In this document: positions 8,454-17,364 of the stretch, one piece after another
Numbering within the stretch: position 1 is the stretch's first letter
Layout of the letters: every line of letters starts with the position of its first letter
Program-made: the position numbers and the translations under genes
Notes under the pieces: model-generated
Databases searched by the model: none
What the model saw: the letters and a program-made list of their open reading frames with translations, nothing else
Told to the model about the DNA's origin: nothing
Assembly: GCF_046237625.1 (NCBI RefSeq)
Contig: NZ_CP143545.1
Span: forward strand, 1,488,001 to 1,552,000
DNA from: Paraperibacillus esterisolvens
Lineage (GTDB): Bacteria > Bacillota > Bacilli > Bacillales > DSM-1321
Direction of reading: 5' to 3'
Length of the DNA: 64,000 bases

Positions 8454-8723
8454 ATGGCAATCACTAAAGAACGTAAAAACCAACTAATCGGTGAGTACGC
8501 AACTCACGAAGGGGATACTGGGTCTCCAGAGGTTCAAATTGCTGTCCTTACTGAAGAAATCAACAATTTGAATGATCATCTTCGCACTCATAAGAAAGAC
8601 CACCACTCACGCCGCGGTCTTCTTAAGATGGTAGGTCGTCGCCGTAACTTGCTGACTTACCTGCGTAACAAAGATGTTACTCGTTACCGTGAACTAATCA
8701 ACAGATTAGGATTACGCCGATAA
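8454..8723 (+). CDS. rpsO: 30S ribosomal protein S15
   Basis: 89 residues, the standard S15 length. Conserved segments include GDTGSPEVQIAVLT, HKKDHHSRRGLL and YRELINRLGLRR. S15 binds the central domain of 16S rRNA early in 30S assembly. It has its own promoter and terminator, so it is monocistronic between ribF and pnp. Confidence 0.98.
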   Translation: MAITKERKNQLIGEYATHEGDTGSPEVQIAVLTEEINNLNDHLRTHKKDHHSRRGLLKMVGRRRNLLTYLRNKDVTRYRELINRLGLRR

Positions 8724-8733
8724 TTTACGAAAG

Positions 8734-8759
8734 AAAGCGGGAACTATTCCCGCTTTTTT
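8734..8759 (+). terminator. Terminator after rpsO
   Basis: AAAGCGGGA (8734-8742) pairs with TCCCGCTTT (8748-8756), then T residues. Confidence 0.9.
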
Positions 8760-9069
8760 GTATATAAGAATTTTTTACATACAAAAAAGCAGCTGCCATA
8801 CATACATAATCTTGAGGAATGTGCGCATCCGGTCTGCTGTGCCGGTTTATAATAAGCCGGCGCAGGGAAAATAATTCCTGATTTAATCATAAAGTTAAAG
8901 ATAATTATTGTTATTCCAGTGTTTTTTCGTGCATAATATGAATAGTTTGTTTTATTTACGCATATGTCACATTCACATATATATACCATTAGCAGGACCC
9001 TGTATACATAAGAGCCGGCTAATTGATAAAGAATGTCTTAGTGAGAATTAGAGAGGGGTTTTATACTTA
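8760..9069 (+). promoter_or_regulatory. pnp upstream region: candidate promoters and a hairpin
   Basis: Two candidate sigma-A promoters: TTGTTA (8908-8913)-18-CATAAT (8932-8937) and TTTACG (8955-8960)-17-TATATA (8978-8983). A 12-bp hairpin with a GCCGG core pairs 8837-8848 with 8854-8865 and has no T tail. The RBS before pnp is AGAGGGG. No gene seen in these 310 bases. Confidence 0.5.
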
Positions 9070-11196
9070 ATGGAACAAAATAAACAAACATTTTCCCTGG
9101 AATGGGCGGGCCGTCCGCTGACAGTCGAAATCGGCCAGCTGGCCAAGCAGGCAAACGGGGCTGCATTGATCCGTTATGGAGATACGGTGGTACTCAGCAC
9201 TGCAACTGCATCTAAGGAACCAAAAAGCGTAGATTTCTTCCCGCTGACTGTCAATTATGAAGAAAGACTTTATGCGGTTGGGAAAATCCCCGGCGGATTC
9301 ATCAAAAGAGAAGGCCGTCCGAGTGAAAAAGCAATCCTTGCCAGCCGCCTGATCGACCGTCCGATCCGTCCTCTGTTCGCTGACGGCTTCCGAAACGAAG
9401 TCCAGGTAGTCAGCATGGTAATGAGCGTTGACCAGGATTGTTCATCCGAAATGGCTGCCATGTTCGGCTCGTCACTTTCCCTGACTGTCTCGGATATCCC
9501 GTTTGAAGGACCAATCGCCGGAGTGGTTGTTGGCCGTGTTGATAACAAGTTCATTATCAACCCTTCCATCAGCCAGATGGAAAAGAGCGATATCAACCTT
9601 ATTGTGGCAGGAACTAAGGATGCCATCAACATGGTAGAAGCGGGTGCCGATGAAGTACCTGAAGAAGTGATGCTTGAAGCCATCATGTTTGGCCATGAAG
9701 AAATCAAACGCCTGATCGCCTTCCAGGAAGAGATCGCTGCTGTGGTCGGCAAAGAAAAAACAAAAGTCGCCCTTTATGAGGTGGATCAAGACCTCGAGCA
9801 GGAAATCCGCAGCCTGTGTGAAGCTGACATCAATAAAGCTGTTCAGGTTCAGGAAAAGCATGCTAGAGAAGATGCAATCAAACAGGTCAAGGACCGTGTT
9901 GTAGCTGAATATGAAGAAAAAGAAGCTGATGATGCTGTCATCAAGCAGGTAAAGGAAATTCTTTCAAAATTTGTAAAAGCAGAAGTGCGCAGGCTCATCA
10001 CTGAGGAGAAAGTCCGTCCGGATGGAAGGAACCCGGATGAAATCCGCCCGCTTGCCTCCGAAGTTGGCATCCTGCCCCGCACTCATGGTTCAGGACTGTT
10101 TACAAGGGGACAAACCCAGGCTCTTTCCATTTGTACGCTTGGTGCACTGGGAGATGTTCAAATCCTTGACGGCCTTGGCGTAGAGGAATCAAAACGCTTC
10201 ATGCACCATTATAACTTCCCGCATTTCAGTGTGGGGGAAACAGGATTCATGCGCGGCCCGGGACGCCGTGAAATCGGCCATGGTGCTCTTGGTGAAAGGG
10301 CGCTTGAACCAGTCCTGCCGTCAGAGAAGGATTTCCCGTACACCATCCGTTTGGTTGCAGAAGTTCTTGAGTCCAACGGTTCTACTTCACAGGCTAGCAT
10401 CTGTGCAAGTACTTTGGCCATGATGGATGCTGGTGTGCCGATTAAATCACCGGTTGCCGGTATTGCCATGGGTCTGATTAAATCTGGCGAGAACTATACA
10501 GTCCTTACTGATATCCAGGGCATGGAAGACCATCTGGGCGATATGGACTTCAAGGTGGCCGGAACAGCGAAGGGTGTTACCGCCCTGCAGATGGATATCA
10601 AGATTGAGGGGTTATCCAGGGACATCCTTGAAGAGGCGCTTCAGCAGGCCAAGCGGGGCCGTATGCATATCCTTGAACATATGCTTACCGCCATTGCTGA
10701 GCCTCGCACAGAGCTTTCTCGGTATGCACCAAAGATCCTGACGATGGCGATCAACCCTGATAAGATCCGCGATGTTATCGGACCAAGCGGAAAACAAATC
10801 AACAAAATCATCGAAGAAACAGGAGTCAAGATAGATATTGAACAGGACGGAACGGTATTCATCTCGTCCACAAATGAAGAAATGAACCGCAAGGCGAAAC
10901 AGATTATCGAAGATATTGTCCGTGAAGTGGAAGTTGGCGCACTTTACCTTGGTAAGGTGAAGCGGATTGAAAAGTTCGGTGCGTTTGTTGAAATCTTTAG
11001 CGGTAAAGACGGGCTGGTCCATATATCCGAACTTGCAGAAGAGAGAGTCGGCAAAGTAGAGGATGTTGTGGCAATCGGCGATGAACTCCTTGTCAAGGTC
11101 CTTGATATCGATAAGCAGGGCAGGGTCAACCTTTCCCGTAAAGCGGTGCTGAAGGAACAAAAAGAACAAAGCGAAGCTGCAAAGTCCAATTCATAA
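9070..11196 (+). CDS. pnp: Polyribonucleotide nucleotidyltransferase (PNPase)
   Basis: 708 residues. Two RNase PH-like domains (about 1-215 and 315-535) are separated by an all-alpha linker, then KH (about 555-615, with GPSGKQINKI) and S1 (about 620-690). PNPase is a phosphate-dependent 3'-5' exoribonuclease and a main mRNA-decay enzyme in Bacillus. The second PH core has FTRGQTQAL and GPGRREIGHG. The C-terminal tail is charged and polar. A terminator follows directly. Confidence 0.97.
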   Translation: MEQNKQTFSLEWAGRPLTVEIGQLAKQANGAALIRYGDTVVLSTATASKEPKSVDFFPLTVNYEERLYAVGKIPGGFIKREGRPSEKAILASRLIDRPIRPLFADGFRNEVQVVSMVMSVDQDCSSEMAAMFGSSLSLTVSDIPFEGPIAGVVVGRVDNKFIINPSISQMEKSDINLIVAGTKDAINMVEAGADEVPEEVMLEAIMFGHEEIKRLIAFQEEIAAVVGKEKTKVALYEVDQDLEQEIRSLCEADINKAVQVQEKHAREDAIKQVKDRVVAEYEEKEADDAVIKQVKEILSKFVKAEVRRLITEEKVRPDGRNPDEIRPLASEVGILPRTHGSGLFTRGQTQALSICTLGALGDVQILDGLGVEESKRFMHHYNFPHFSVGETGFMRGPGRREIGHGALGERALEPVLPSEKDFPYTIRLVAEVLESNGSTSQASICASTLAMMDAGVPIKSPVAGIAMGLIKSGENYTVLTDIQGMEDHLGDMDFKVAGTAKGVTALQMDIKIEGLSRDILEEALQQAKRGRMHILEHMLTAIAEPRTELSRYAPKILTMAINPDKIRDVIGPSGKQINKIIEETGVKIDIEQDGTVFISSTNEEMNRKAKQIIEDIVREVEVGALYLGKVKRIEKFGAFVEIFSGKDGLVHISELAEERVGKVEDVVAIGDELLVKVLDIDKQGRVNLSRKAVLKEQKEQSEAAKSNS

Positions 11197-11197
11197 T

Positions 11198-11224
11198 AAG
11201 GCTGGGGCAACCCGGCTTTTTTTT
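11198..11224 (+). terminator. Terminator after pnp
   Basis: GCTGGG (11201-11206) pairs with CCCGGC (11211-11216), followed by eight T residues. Confidence 0.85.
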
Positions 11225-11315
11225 AGGTTTGTGCGGGTAAGATGGTTCTACTTGTCCCCCCCATTCATAAAATGTGTATAGCACATTTGGAGAATGCTGA
11301 TGGGGAGGGCAAGTG

Positions 11316-12275
11316 ATGAAGTTTGATTCCCGCTATATAATTGCTTTATCTGTAATTTCAGGTATATCATGGATAATAGTTCAGAATCCCTTGACTGATT
11401 CTTATCTCGAGGGTATACGGCCAAATATCCATGATGCGAGACCAGCCGCAGGTTCACTGTATACGGAAATCCAATCCAGGGCCGAAAAATTTAATATCCC
11501 GGCACAGGATGCCAGAATTGATCCTGTTTGGAAAACCGTACCGGGATACAACGGGTTGAAAGTAGATCTTGAAGCTTCCTATAAAAAAATGAAAAAGGCC
11601 GGGAAGTTCGACAGTAAAAAATTGATCTACAAGCAGGTAAGGCCATCCAAGCATTTAAGCGACCTGGCTCCTGCGCCCATATATAAGGCAAATCCGTCCA
11701 AGCCTTCTGCCAGCCTGCTTGTCAATGTGGCCTGGGGAAATGAATATCTTCAGGATATGCTTGAAGTATTGAAAAAGAATGATGTAAAGGCCACCTTCTT
11801 TCTGGAAGGAAGATGGGCTAAAAAATACCCGGACCTGGCGAAGATGATCTGGGAGGGAGGCCATGAAATCGGCAACCATTCCTATTCCCATCCAGACATG
11901 GCACGCATCACAAACGGCCGGGCAAGCGAGGAAATCAGGAAAACCAATGAAATCATAAAGGCCGTGACTGGAGTGACACCGAGCTGGTTTGCCCCTCCAA
12001 GCGGGAGCTATAAGGATGAAACCGTTGATATTGCAGAGGCAAACAAACTCGGGACTATTATGTGGAGTGTGGATACGATTGACTGGCAGAAGCCATCGCC
12101 GGAAACGTTGATCACCAGGGTGATGAATAAGCTCCATCCTGGAGCATTCATCCTCATGCATCCGACCGAATCTACAGCATTGTCTTTGGATAAACTGATA
12201 AAAAGCATCAAGGCGGAAAATCTGCACTTAATGACTGTATCTCAGGCATTGAGCGAGAATCGGATCATGCACTGA
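11316..12275 (+). CDS. ylxY: Polysaccharide deacetylase family protein YlxY
   Basis: 319 residues. The ATG at 11316 is 7 bases from GGGGAGG (11302-11308); the adjacent GTG at 11313 is less well spaced. An N-terminal hydrophobic segment (about 8-25) suggests a signal anchor. The NodB domain (about 125-310) has NVAWGNEYL in place of the usual TFDDG-like motif, so the catalytic Asp appears lost, while the later HxxxH (NHSYSHPDM) is kept. YlxY lies at this place in B. subtilis. Its substrate is unknown. Confidence 0.9.
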   Translation: MKFDSRYIIALSVISGISWIIVQNPLTDSYLEGIRPNIHDARPAAGSLYTEIQSRAEKFNIPAQDARIDPVWKTVPGYNGLKVDLEASYKKMKKAGKFDSKKLIYKQVRPSKHLSDLAPAPIYKANPSKPSASLLVNVAWGNEYLQDMLEVLKKNDVKATFFLEGRWAKKYPDLAKMIWEGGHEIGNHSYSHPDMARITNGRASEEIRKTNEIIKAVTGVTPSWFAPPSGSYKDETVDIAEANKLGTIMWSVDTIDWQKPSPETLITRVMNKLHPGAFILMHPTESTALSLDKLIKSIKAENLHLMTVSQALSENRIMH

Positions 12276-12314
12276 CAGAAAAAGTTTGCTGCAGCTAGAT
12301 TAGGAGGAATTATA

Positions 12315-13544
12315 TTGATAAAGAAATATACCTGCCAAAATGGAGTAAGGATTGTACTCGAAAATATTCCTACAGTCCGTTCAGTTGCAATCGGAATTTG
12401 GATTAAGACTGGTTCAAGGAATGAAACTCCAGTAAACAACGGGATATCCCATTTTCTTGAGCATATGTTCTTCAAAGGCACTACTGAGCGTACAGCAAGG
12501 GAGATTGCCGAATCATTCGACAGCATCGGCGGACACGTCAATGCGTTCACATCGAAGGAATATACCTGCTACTATGCAAAGGTACTTGATAACCACGCAA
12601 GCTATGCGCTTGAGGTGCTGTCTGATATGTTCTTTAATTCCACATTTGTGGAAGAGGAGCTAGAGAAAGAAAAGAAAGTGGTTTGTGAGGAAATCAAGAT
12701 GTATGAGGATACACCCGATGACATCGTCCATGATCTTTTGAGCAAGGCGGTATACGGAAACCATCCGCTTGGCTATCCAATCCTCGGGACAGAAGAAACG
12801 CTTGATACATTCAATGGGGATAAACTGAAGCAATATATCCATGACTACTATACCCCAGAAAATGTGGTCGTTTCGATCGCAGGGAACATAGATGAAGCTT
12901 TCATTAAAGAAACCGAAAAATATTTCGGCAGTTATACAGGCGGAAAAGGAACGAGTAAAGCTGTAAAAGCCGACTTCCATCAAAACTCTTTCAGCAGAAA
13001 GAAAGAAACGGAACAAGCCCATGTCTGCTTAGGCTTCAACGGTCTCCCAATCGGCCATGATAATGTCTACAGCCTTGTAACGCTGAACAATATCCTTGGC
13101 GGAAGCATGAGCAGCAGGCTCTTCCAGGAAGTCAGGGAGCAGAGGGGCCTTGCCTATTCTGTTTATTCATACCATTCAGCTTATCAGGAAAACGGCCTGG
13201 TCACGATTTATGGCGGAACAGGGGCAAACCAGCTGAATGTCCTTCTGGAAACCATACAAGAAACGCTTGGCAAGCTCAAGGCGGAAGGCATTACAGAGCG
13301 TGAACTGCGAAACAGCAAAGAGCAGCTGAAGGGCAGCCTGATGCTCAGTTTGGAGAGCACAAACAGCCGCATGAGCCGCAACGGGAAAAATGAGCTGCTC
13401 CTTAGCAGGCACCGTTCACTTGATGAAATTGTAGAAGAAATAGATAGTGTGACAGAAGAAAAAGTAAATGCACTGGGCAAAGAAATTTTCAACGATGAAT
13501 ATTCCATGGCCATTATCAGTCCGCTTGAAGACTGGACTAAGTAA
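12315..13544 (+). CDS. mlpA: M16 zinc metallopeptidase MlpA/YmxG
   Basis: 409 residues of the pitrilysin/processing-peptidase family. The inverted zinc motif HFLEH is intact near residue 49, with the downstream Glu in EEIKMYEDTPDD. The start is TTG at 12315 with AGGAGG at 12302-12307. In B. subtilis this gene affects extracellular protease production. It follows ylxY, the conserved order. Confidence 0.93.
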   Translation: MIKKYTCQNGVRIVLENIPTVRSVAIGIWIKTGSRNETPVNNGISHFLEHMFFKGTTERTAREIAESFDSIGGHVNAFTSKEYTCYYAKVLDNHASYALEVLSDMFFNSTFVEEELEKEKKVVCEEIKMYEDTPDDIVHDLLSKAVYGNHPLGYPILGTEETLDTFNGDKLKQYIHDYYTPENVVVSIAGNIDEAFIKETEKYFGSYTGGKGTSKAVKADFHQNSFSRKKETEQAHVCLGFNGLPIGHDNVYSLVTLNNILGGSMSSRLFQEVREQRGLAYSVYSYHSAYQENGLVTIYGGTGANQLNVLLETIQETLGKLKAEGITERELRNSKEQLKGSLMLSLESTNSRMSRNGKNELLLSRHRSLDEIVEEIDSVTEEKVNALGKEIFNDEYSMAIISPLEDWTK

Positions 13545-13551
13545 GACCCTG

Positions 13552-13580
13552 AGAAACAGACTTGTTCTGTTTCTTTTTTT
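13552..13580 (+). terminator. Terminator after mlpA
   Basis: AGAAACAGA (13552-13560) pairs with TCTGTTTCT (13566-13574), then a T run. Confidence 0.9.
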
Positions 13581-13610
13581 TAGGCTGTTTCACATTTATG
13601 GTGCTATGGG

Positions 13611-13750
13611 AAAAGAAAGTTGTTTTCCGCTGCACGCACTCTGCCTGCGCGGCGGGCAGGCAGGGGGAAGCGGTCTTCTTTCCGGTGCCTGATTGACTTA
13701 TAACTCGACCGAAAGTCCTGCGCCCCCCGCTCCAATCAACTTTGTATAAT
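13611..13750. repeat. GC-rich intergenic element with nested inverted repeats
   Basis: CCGCT (13627-13631)/AGCGG (13669-13673) encloses CTGCCTGC (13641-13648)/GCAGGCAG (13656-13663). A second GC-rich part ends in CCCCCCGCTCC. It stands out from the AT-rich flanks. Elements like this are dispersed between genes in many Bacillaceae genomes. Confidence 0.55.
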
Positions 13751-14029
13751 AATTACATCTCCTCACAGAACTCATCAGACAAAAATAATCTTTTAGAATA
13801 GAGCCTTTTTTGACTTGCAGAGGTAAAAATCCGAGTGCAGGAAAGAGGATGTTCCATTATGTCTTCTTTTCAAACCGGCCTGGATGGATGCATATGCCTT
13901 TGTTTTCCTATTTGAGATCCCAAGTCGGGCTCCTGCACGGGAAATAAGTAAAAAAATCCTTTCCGGTGCTTCTATTAAGGGGTGCCAGATGATATAGATG
14001 TAGTAATGGACAATTCGGAGGTGCCGCCT

Positions 14030-14284
14030 ATGAGGCTGAGTGAATTAAGCGGGAAAGAAATTGTGGACGTGAAGCGTGCAGAGAGGCTGGGGGTGCTTGG
14101 ACAGACGGACCTGGAGATCAATGAAAAAGGCCAAATAACAGCCTTGATTATTCCGAGTGTCAAGTGGTTTGGGTTTAAGAAGAACGGCTCGGAGATCAGG
14201 GTACCCTGGAACCATATCAAAAAGATCGGGACAGATATGATCATCATCGATATTCCGGAGGCAGGACCGGGTCAGGATGAATGA
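14030..14284 (+). CDS. ymxH: YlmC/YmxH family sporulation-associated protein (PRC-barrel)
   Basis: 84 residues from the ATG at 14030, preceded by CGGAGGTG. Upstream in-frame starts lack such a site. It opens MRLSELSGKEIVDVKRAERLG, typical of the YlmC/YmxH PRC-barrel family found in spore formers. The fold resembles RimM-type barrels, but no activity is established. It is flanked by its own terminator, just upstream of the dipicolinate synthase genes. Confidence 0.92.
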   Translation: MRLSELSGKEIVDVKRAERLGVLGQTDLEINEKGQITALIIPSVKWFGFKKNGSEIRVPWNHIKKIGTDMIIIDIPEAGPGQDE

Positions 14285-14291
14285 TGAAGCG

Positions 14292-14326
14292 AAAAGGCAG
14301 CACCTCATACAGGTGCTGCCTTTTTA
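14292..14326 (+). terminator. Terminator after ymxH
   Basis: AAAAGGCAGCACCT (14292-14305) pairs with AGGTGCTGCCTTTT (14311-14324), then T residues. Confidence 0.9.
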
Positions 14327-14363
14327 TATGGGACCGAGCCTGCCCTTTATGCTGCAGGCCATT

Positions 14364-14392
14364 CACCACCTGTAACCGGTCCTCATACTATA
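14364..14392 (+). promoter_or_regulatory. Candidate sigma-K promoter of dpaAB
   Basis: The -10 box CATACTATA (14384-14392) fits CATANNNTA exactly. CACC at 14364-14367 lies 16 bases upstream, as expected for a sigma-K -35. Dipicolinate synthase is known to be made in the mother cell under sigma-K. Confidence 0.7.
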
Positions 14393-14476
14393 AAGAGGCA
14401 CACCATCCAATCCTGGCTATGGCGATACATAGTCAGCAGGCCATGCCCATTTCCATAAAAGAAGGTGACATTTGAA

Positions 14477-15379
14477 ATGCTGACAGGCATACAAATTGCT
14501 GTCATAGGCGGCGATGCAAGGCAGCTTGAAGTTGTTAGGAAATTGACCCAGCTTGATGCGAAGCTGTGGCTTGTCGGGTTTGAGCAGCTTGATCACGCCT
14601 TTACCGGAGCCGTAAAGGAAAAGCTGGATGAACTGAACATGAAGGAAATCGACGCGATCATCCTACCGGTGCCGGGGACCAATGCTGAGGGGAATATTGA
14701 GACCATCTTTTCTAGTGAGAAAGTGAAATTGACCGAAGAAATCTTAAAGAAAACACCAGAGCACTGCACCATTTATTCGGGGATTTCAAATCAGTACTTA
14801 GACAGGGTCACACAAAATGCAGAACGGAAGCTGGTCCAGCTTTTTGAGCGTGATGATGTGGCGATTTATAACTCGATACCCACTGTGGAAGGGACCATCA
14901 TGATGGCCATCCAGCATACAGATTATACGATTCACGGGGCAAACGTGGCGGTGCTCGGACTTGGGAGAGTAGGTATGAGTGTGGCAAGAACCTTCCATTC
15001 CCTGGGTTCCAGAGTAAAAGTGGGAGCCAGGAAAAGCGAGGATCTGGCCAGGATAACCGAAATGTCACTCCAGCCCTTTCATATTAAAGATCTGGAGCAT
15101 GAAATCAAAAATATAGATATCTGCATCAATACAATACCTCATCCGGTTGTGACAGCGGCGGTGCTTGCCAATATGCCGCCACATACACTGGTGATTGATC
15201 TGGCTTCAAAGCCCGGGGGCACTGATTTCCGTTATGCAGAAAAAAGAGGCATTAAAGCCCTGCTGGCTCCAGGGCTGCCTGGTATAGTGGCGCCAAAAAC
15301 CGCAGGCCAGATACTTGCGAATGTGCTGGCACAGCTCCTGGATGGAGATCTTAAACAAAGGAAGGGGAATGCACCATGA
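14477..15379 (+). CDS. dpaA: Dipicolinate synthase subunit A (SpoVFA)
   Basis: 300 residues from the ATG at 14477, 9 bases after AAGGTG (14462-14467). The segments IAVIGGDARQLE, FERDDVAIYNSIPTVEG and the NAD(P)-binding GLGRVG are family hallmarks. With DpaB it converts a lysine-pathway intermediate to dipicolinic acid for the spore core. It overlaps dpaB by four bases and lies upstream of asd-dapG-dapA, which supply the substrate. Confidence 0.95.
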   Translation: MLTGIQIAVIGGDARQLEVVRKLTQLDAKLWLVGFEQLDHAFTGAVKEKLDELNMKEIDAIILPVPGTNAEGNIETIFSSEKVKLTEEILKKTPEHCTIYSGISNQYLDRVTQNAERKLVQLFERDDVAIYNSIPTVEGTIMMAIQHTDYTIHGANVAVLGLGRVGMSVARTFHSLGSRVKVGARKSEDLARITEMSLQPFHIKDLEHEIKNIDICINTIPHPVVTAAVLANMPPHTLVIDLASKPGGTDFRYAEKRGIKALLAPGLPGIVAPKTAGQILANVLAQLLDGDLKQRKGNAP

Positions 15380-15975
15380 GTCTAAAGGGAAAACGAATCG
15401 GATTTGGCCTGACCGGATCACATTGCACATACGATGCTGTCTATCCGGAAATAGAAAAGCTGGTGAAGGAAGGAGCAGATGTTATTCCCATTGTTACGAA
15501 CACCGTCCAGTCAACTACTACAAGATTTGGAGCCGGCGAGGATTGGGTTGCCAGGATCGTGGAATTGACAGGGAATGCAGTCGTCGATACAATCGTCAAA
15601 GCCGAACCGCTTGGGCCTAAATTACCGCTTGACTGCATGGTTATAGCCCCCTTAACCGGAAATACGATGAGCAAGCTGGCAAATGCCCAGACAGATTCAC
15701 CTGTCCTGATGGCGGCCAAGGCAACCATGAGGGGCCACAGGCCGGTTGTTGTCGGAATCTCAACTAATGATGCACTCGGACTTAACGGCGTCAATTTGAT
15801 GAGGCTGATGAGCACAAAGGATATATACTTTATTCCCTTCGGACAGGATGATCCGGTTAAAAAGCCCAATTCTATGGTAGCAAGAATGAGCGAGCTGAGG
15901 GAGACTGTGATCCACGCCATGAAAAAAGAGCAGATCCAGCCGGTCATCATTGAAAGGTACAGGGACGGGGAATAG
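15376..15975 (+). CDS. dpaB: Dipicolinate synthase subunit B (SpoVFB)
   Basis: 199 residues of the flavoprotein (PPC decarboxylase-like) fold. GFGLTGSHCTYDAV occurs at the N-terminus and APLTGNTMSKLAN mid-protein. It is the second subunit of dipicolinate synthase. The ATG overlaps the dpaA stop (ATGA), so the two are translationally coupled. Confidence 0.95.
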   Translation: MSLKGKRIGFGLTGSHCTYDAVYPEIEKLVKEGADVIPIVTNTVQSTTTRFGAGEDWVARIVELTGNAVVDTIVKAEPLGPKLPLDCMVIAPLTGNTMSKLANAQTDSPVLMAAKATMRGHRPVVVGISTNDALGLNGVNLMRLMSTKDIYFIPFGQDDPVKKPNSMVARMSELRETVIHAMKKEQIQPVIIERYRDGE

Positions 15976-16129
15976 TAATCCAGCCATTATTCAAGGATGG
16001 GTATTTTATTAAATAAGTTTTGCAATGGGAATGCATCATAATGCCGGGCTGAGTGCAGCGGGAGCTGCCCGCTGGTAATCAGCCTTCCTGTTCTGCGGCA
16101 GCAAAGTTTGTGAAAACAGCTATATTCTA

Positions 16130-16158
16130 TTATCTTTAATGCGTTATTATGATAAAAT
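16130..16158 (+). promoter_or_regulatory. Candidate vegetative promoter of asd
   Basis: TTATCT (16130-16135), 17-base spacer, then an extended -10 TGATAAAAT (16150-16158). It would let asd-dapG-dapA be expressed without dpaAB. Confidence 0.5.
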
Positions 16159-16245
16159 GAACATGTTTATTAGACTATCGAAACAAGAAATAATACAATA
16201 ACATATAAAGACTTTATCTTATAGGATTTATTGGAGGGCTTTTAC

Positions 16246-17301
16246 ATGGGGGAAGCAAAAGGTTTGAATGTAGCAGTTGTAGGAGCGACAGGCGCAGTTG
16301 GCCAGCAGATGCTCCGTACTCTTGAAAATAGGGATTTTCCGATTAAAAATTTACTCCTGCTGTCATCAGCGAGGTCTGCAGGATCCAAGATAACATTTAA
16401 GGGCAGGGAGTATGAAGTCCAGGAGGCTTCACCCGAAAGCTTTGAGGGTATAGATGTGGCATTATTCTCGGCCGGAGGGAGTGTCTCCAAGGCTCTTGCA
16501 CCCGAGGCTGTGAAGCGCGGGGCCGTGGTTATAGACAATACAAGCGCATTTCGTATGGATGAAAATGTCCCGCTTGTGGTTCCTGAAGTAAATCCGGAAG
16601 ATTTAAAGAATCATAACGGAATTATTGCCAATCCAAATTGTTCGACCATCCAGATGGTTGCAGCGCTGCAGCCGCTCCGGAAAGAATTTGGCCTTTCAAA
16701 GGTTGTTGTTTCCACATACCAGGCGGTTTCTGGTGCCGGTGCTGCAGCAGTCAGCGAAATGAAAAGGCAGGCTCGGGCTATACTGGAGGAAGAAGATTTC
16801 ACTCCCGAGATCCTTCCGGTGGGAAGCGATGACAAAAAGTATCAAATTGCTTTTAATGCAGTGCCGCAGATCGACAAATTCCAGGATAATGGATTTACAT
16901 TCGAGGAAATGAAGATGGTCAATGAGACTAAGAAAATCATGCATCTTCCTGAGCTGAAGGTGGCTGCCACATGCGTACGGCTTCCGATAGAAACAGGGCA
17001 TTCTGAATCGGTCTATATCGAAATCGGGAAAAGCGGTGTGACAGCTGGGGACATCCAGCAGCTCCTTGCCGATGCACCGGGCATAGTGCTCGAGGATAAC
17101 ATCAGCGAGCAGGTTTACCCGATGCCCGCCCACAGTGTCGGCAAAAACGAGGTTTTTGTAGGCAGGATCAGAAAGGATCTTGATGAGGACAAAGGTTTCC
17201 ACCTCTGGATCGTGTCTGACAACCTTTTAAAAGGTGCTGCCTGGAATTCAGTCCAAATTGCAGAAACTATGCTTGAAATGGAATTGCTGAAGAAGAAATA
17301 A
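16246..17301 (+). CDS. asd: Aspartate-semialdehyde dehydrogenase
   Basis: 351 residues from the ATG at 16246, preceded by TTGGAGGG. The NADP-binding GATGAVGQQM is at the N-terminus. The catalytic Cys lies in NPNCSTIQM, and RLPIETGHSES holds the substrate-binding region. It reduces aspartyl phosphate to the semialdehyde on the path to lysine, threonine and methionine, and here to dipicolinate. Confidence 0.96.
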   Translation: MGEAKGLNVAVVGATGAVGQQMLRTLENRDFPIKNLLLLSSARSAGSKITFKGREYEVQEASPESFEGIDVALFSAGGSVSKALAPEAVKRGAVVIDNTSAFRMDENVPLVVPEVNPEDLKNHNGIIANPNCSTIQMVAALQPLRKEFGLSKVVVSTYQAVSGAGAAAVSEMKRQARAILEEEDFTPEILPVGSDDKKYQIAFNAVPQIDKFQDNGFTFEEMKMVNETKKIMHLPELKVAATCVRLPIETGHSESVYIEIGKSGVTAGDIQQLLADAPGIVLEDNISEQVYPMPAHSVGKNEVFVGRIRKDLDEDKGFHLWIVSDNLLKGAAWNSVQIAETMLEMELLKKK

Positions 17302-17318
17302 AGGTTTTGTTAAGCGAG

Positions 17319-17342
17319 CCTTCCCAGCTTTAAGGGAAGGCT
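17319..17342. promoter_or_regulatory. Hairpin between asd and dapG
   Basis: Nine-base-pair inverted repeat: a CCTTCCC-type arm near 17320 faces GGGAAGG near 17334. No T run follows. It could stabilise or partly terminate the message. Confidence 0.4.
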
Positions 17343-17364
17343 AAACTTTATTAGAGGTGTAAAC

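Larger units (their letters stand above)
13545..14029. other. Gene-free interval mlpA-ymxH
   Basis: It holds the mlpA terminator and the GC-rich inverted-repeat element. The remainder (about 13751-14016) shows no convincing gene. The ymxH ribosome-binding site CGGAGGTG lies just before 14030. Confidence 0.7.

Noticed and set aside
13990..14247. Minus-strand frames over ymxH
   Set aside because: They are shadows of the conserved ymxH gene.
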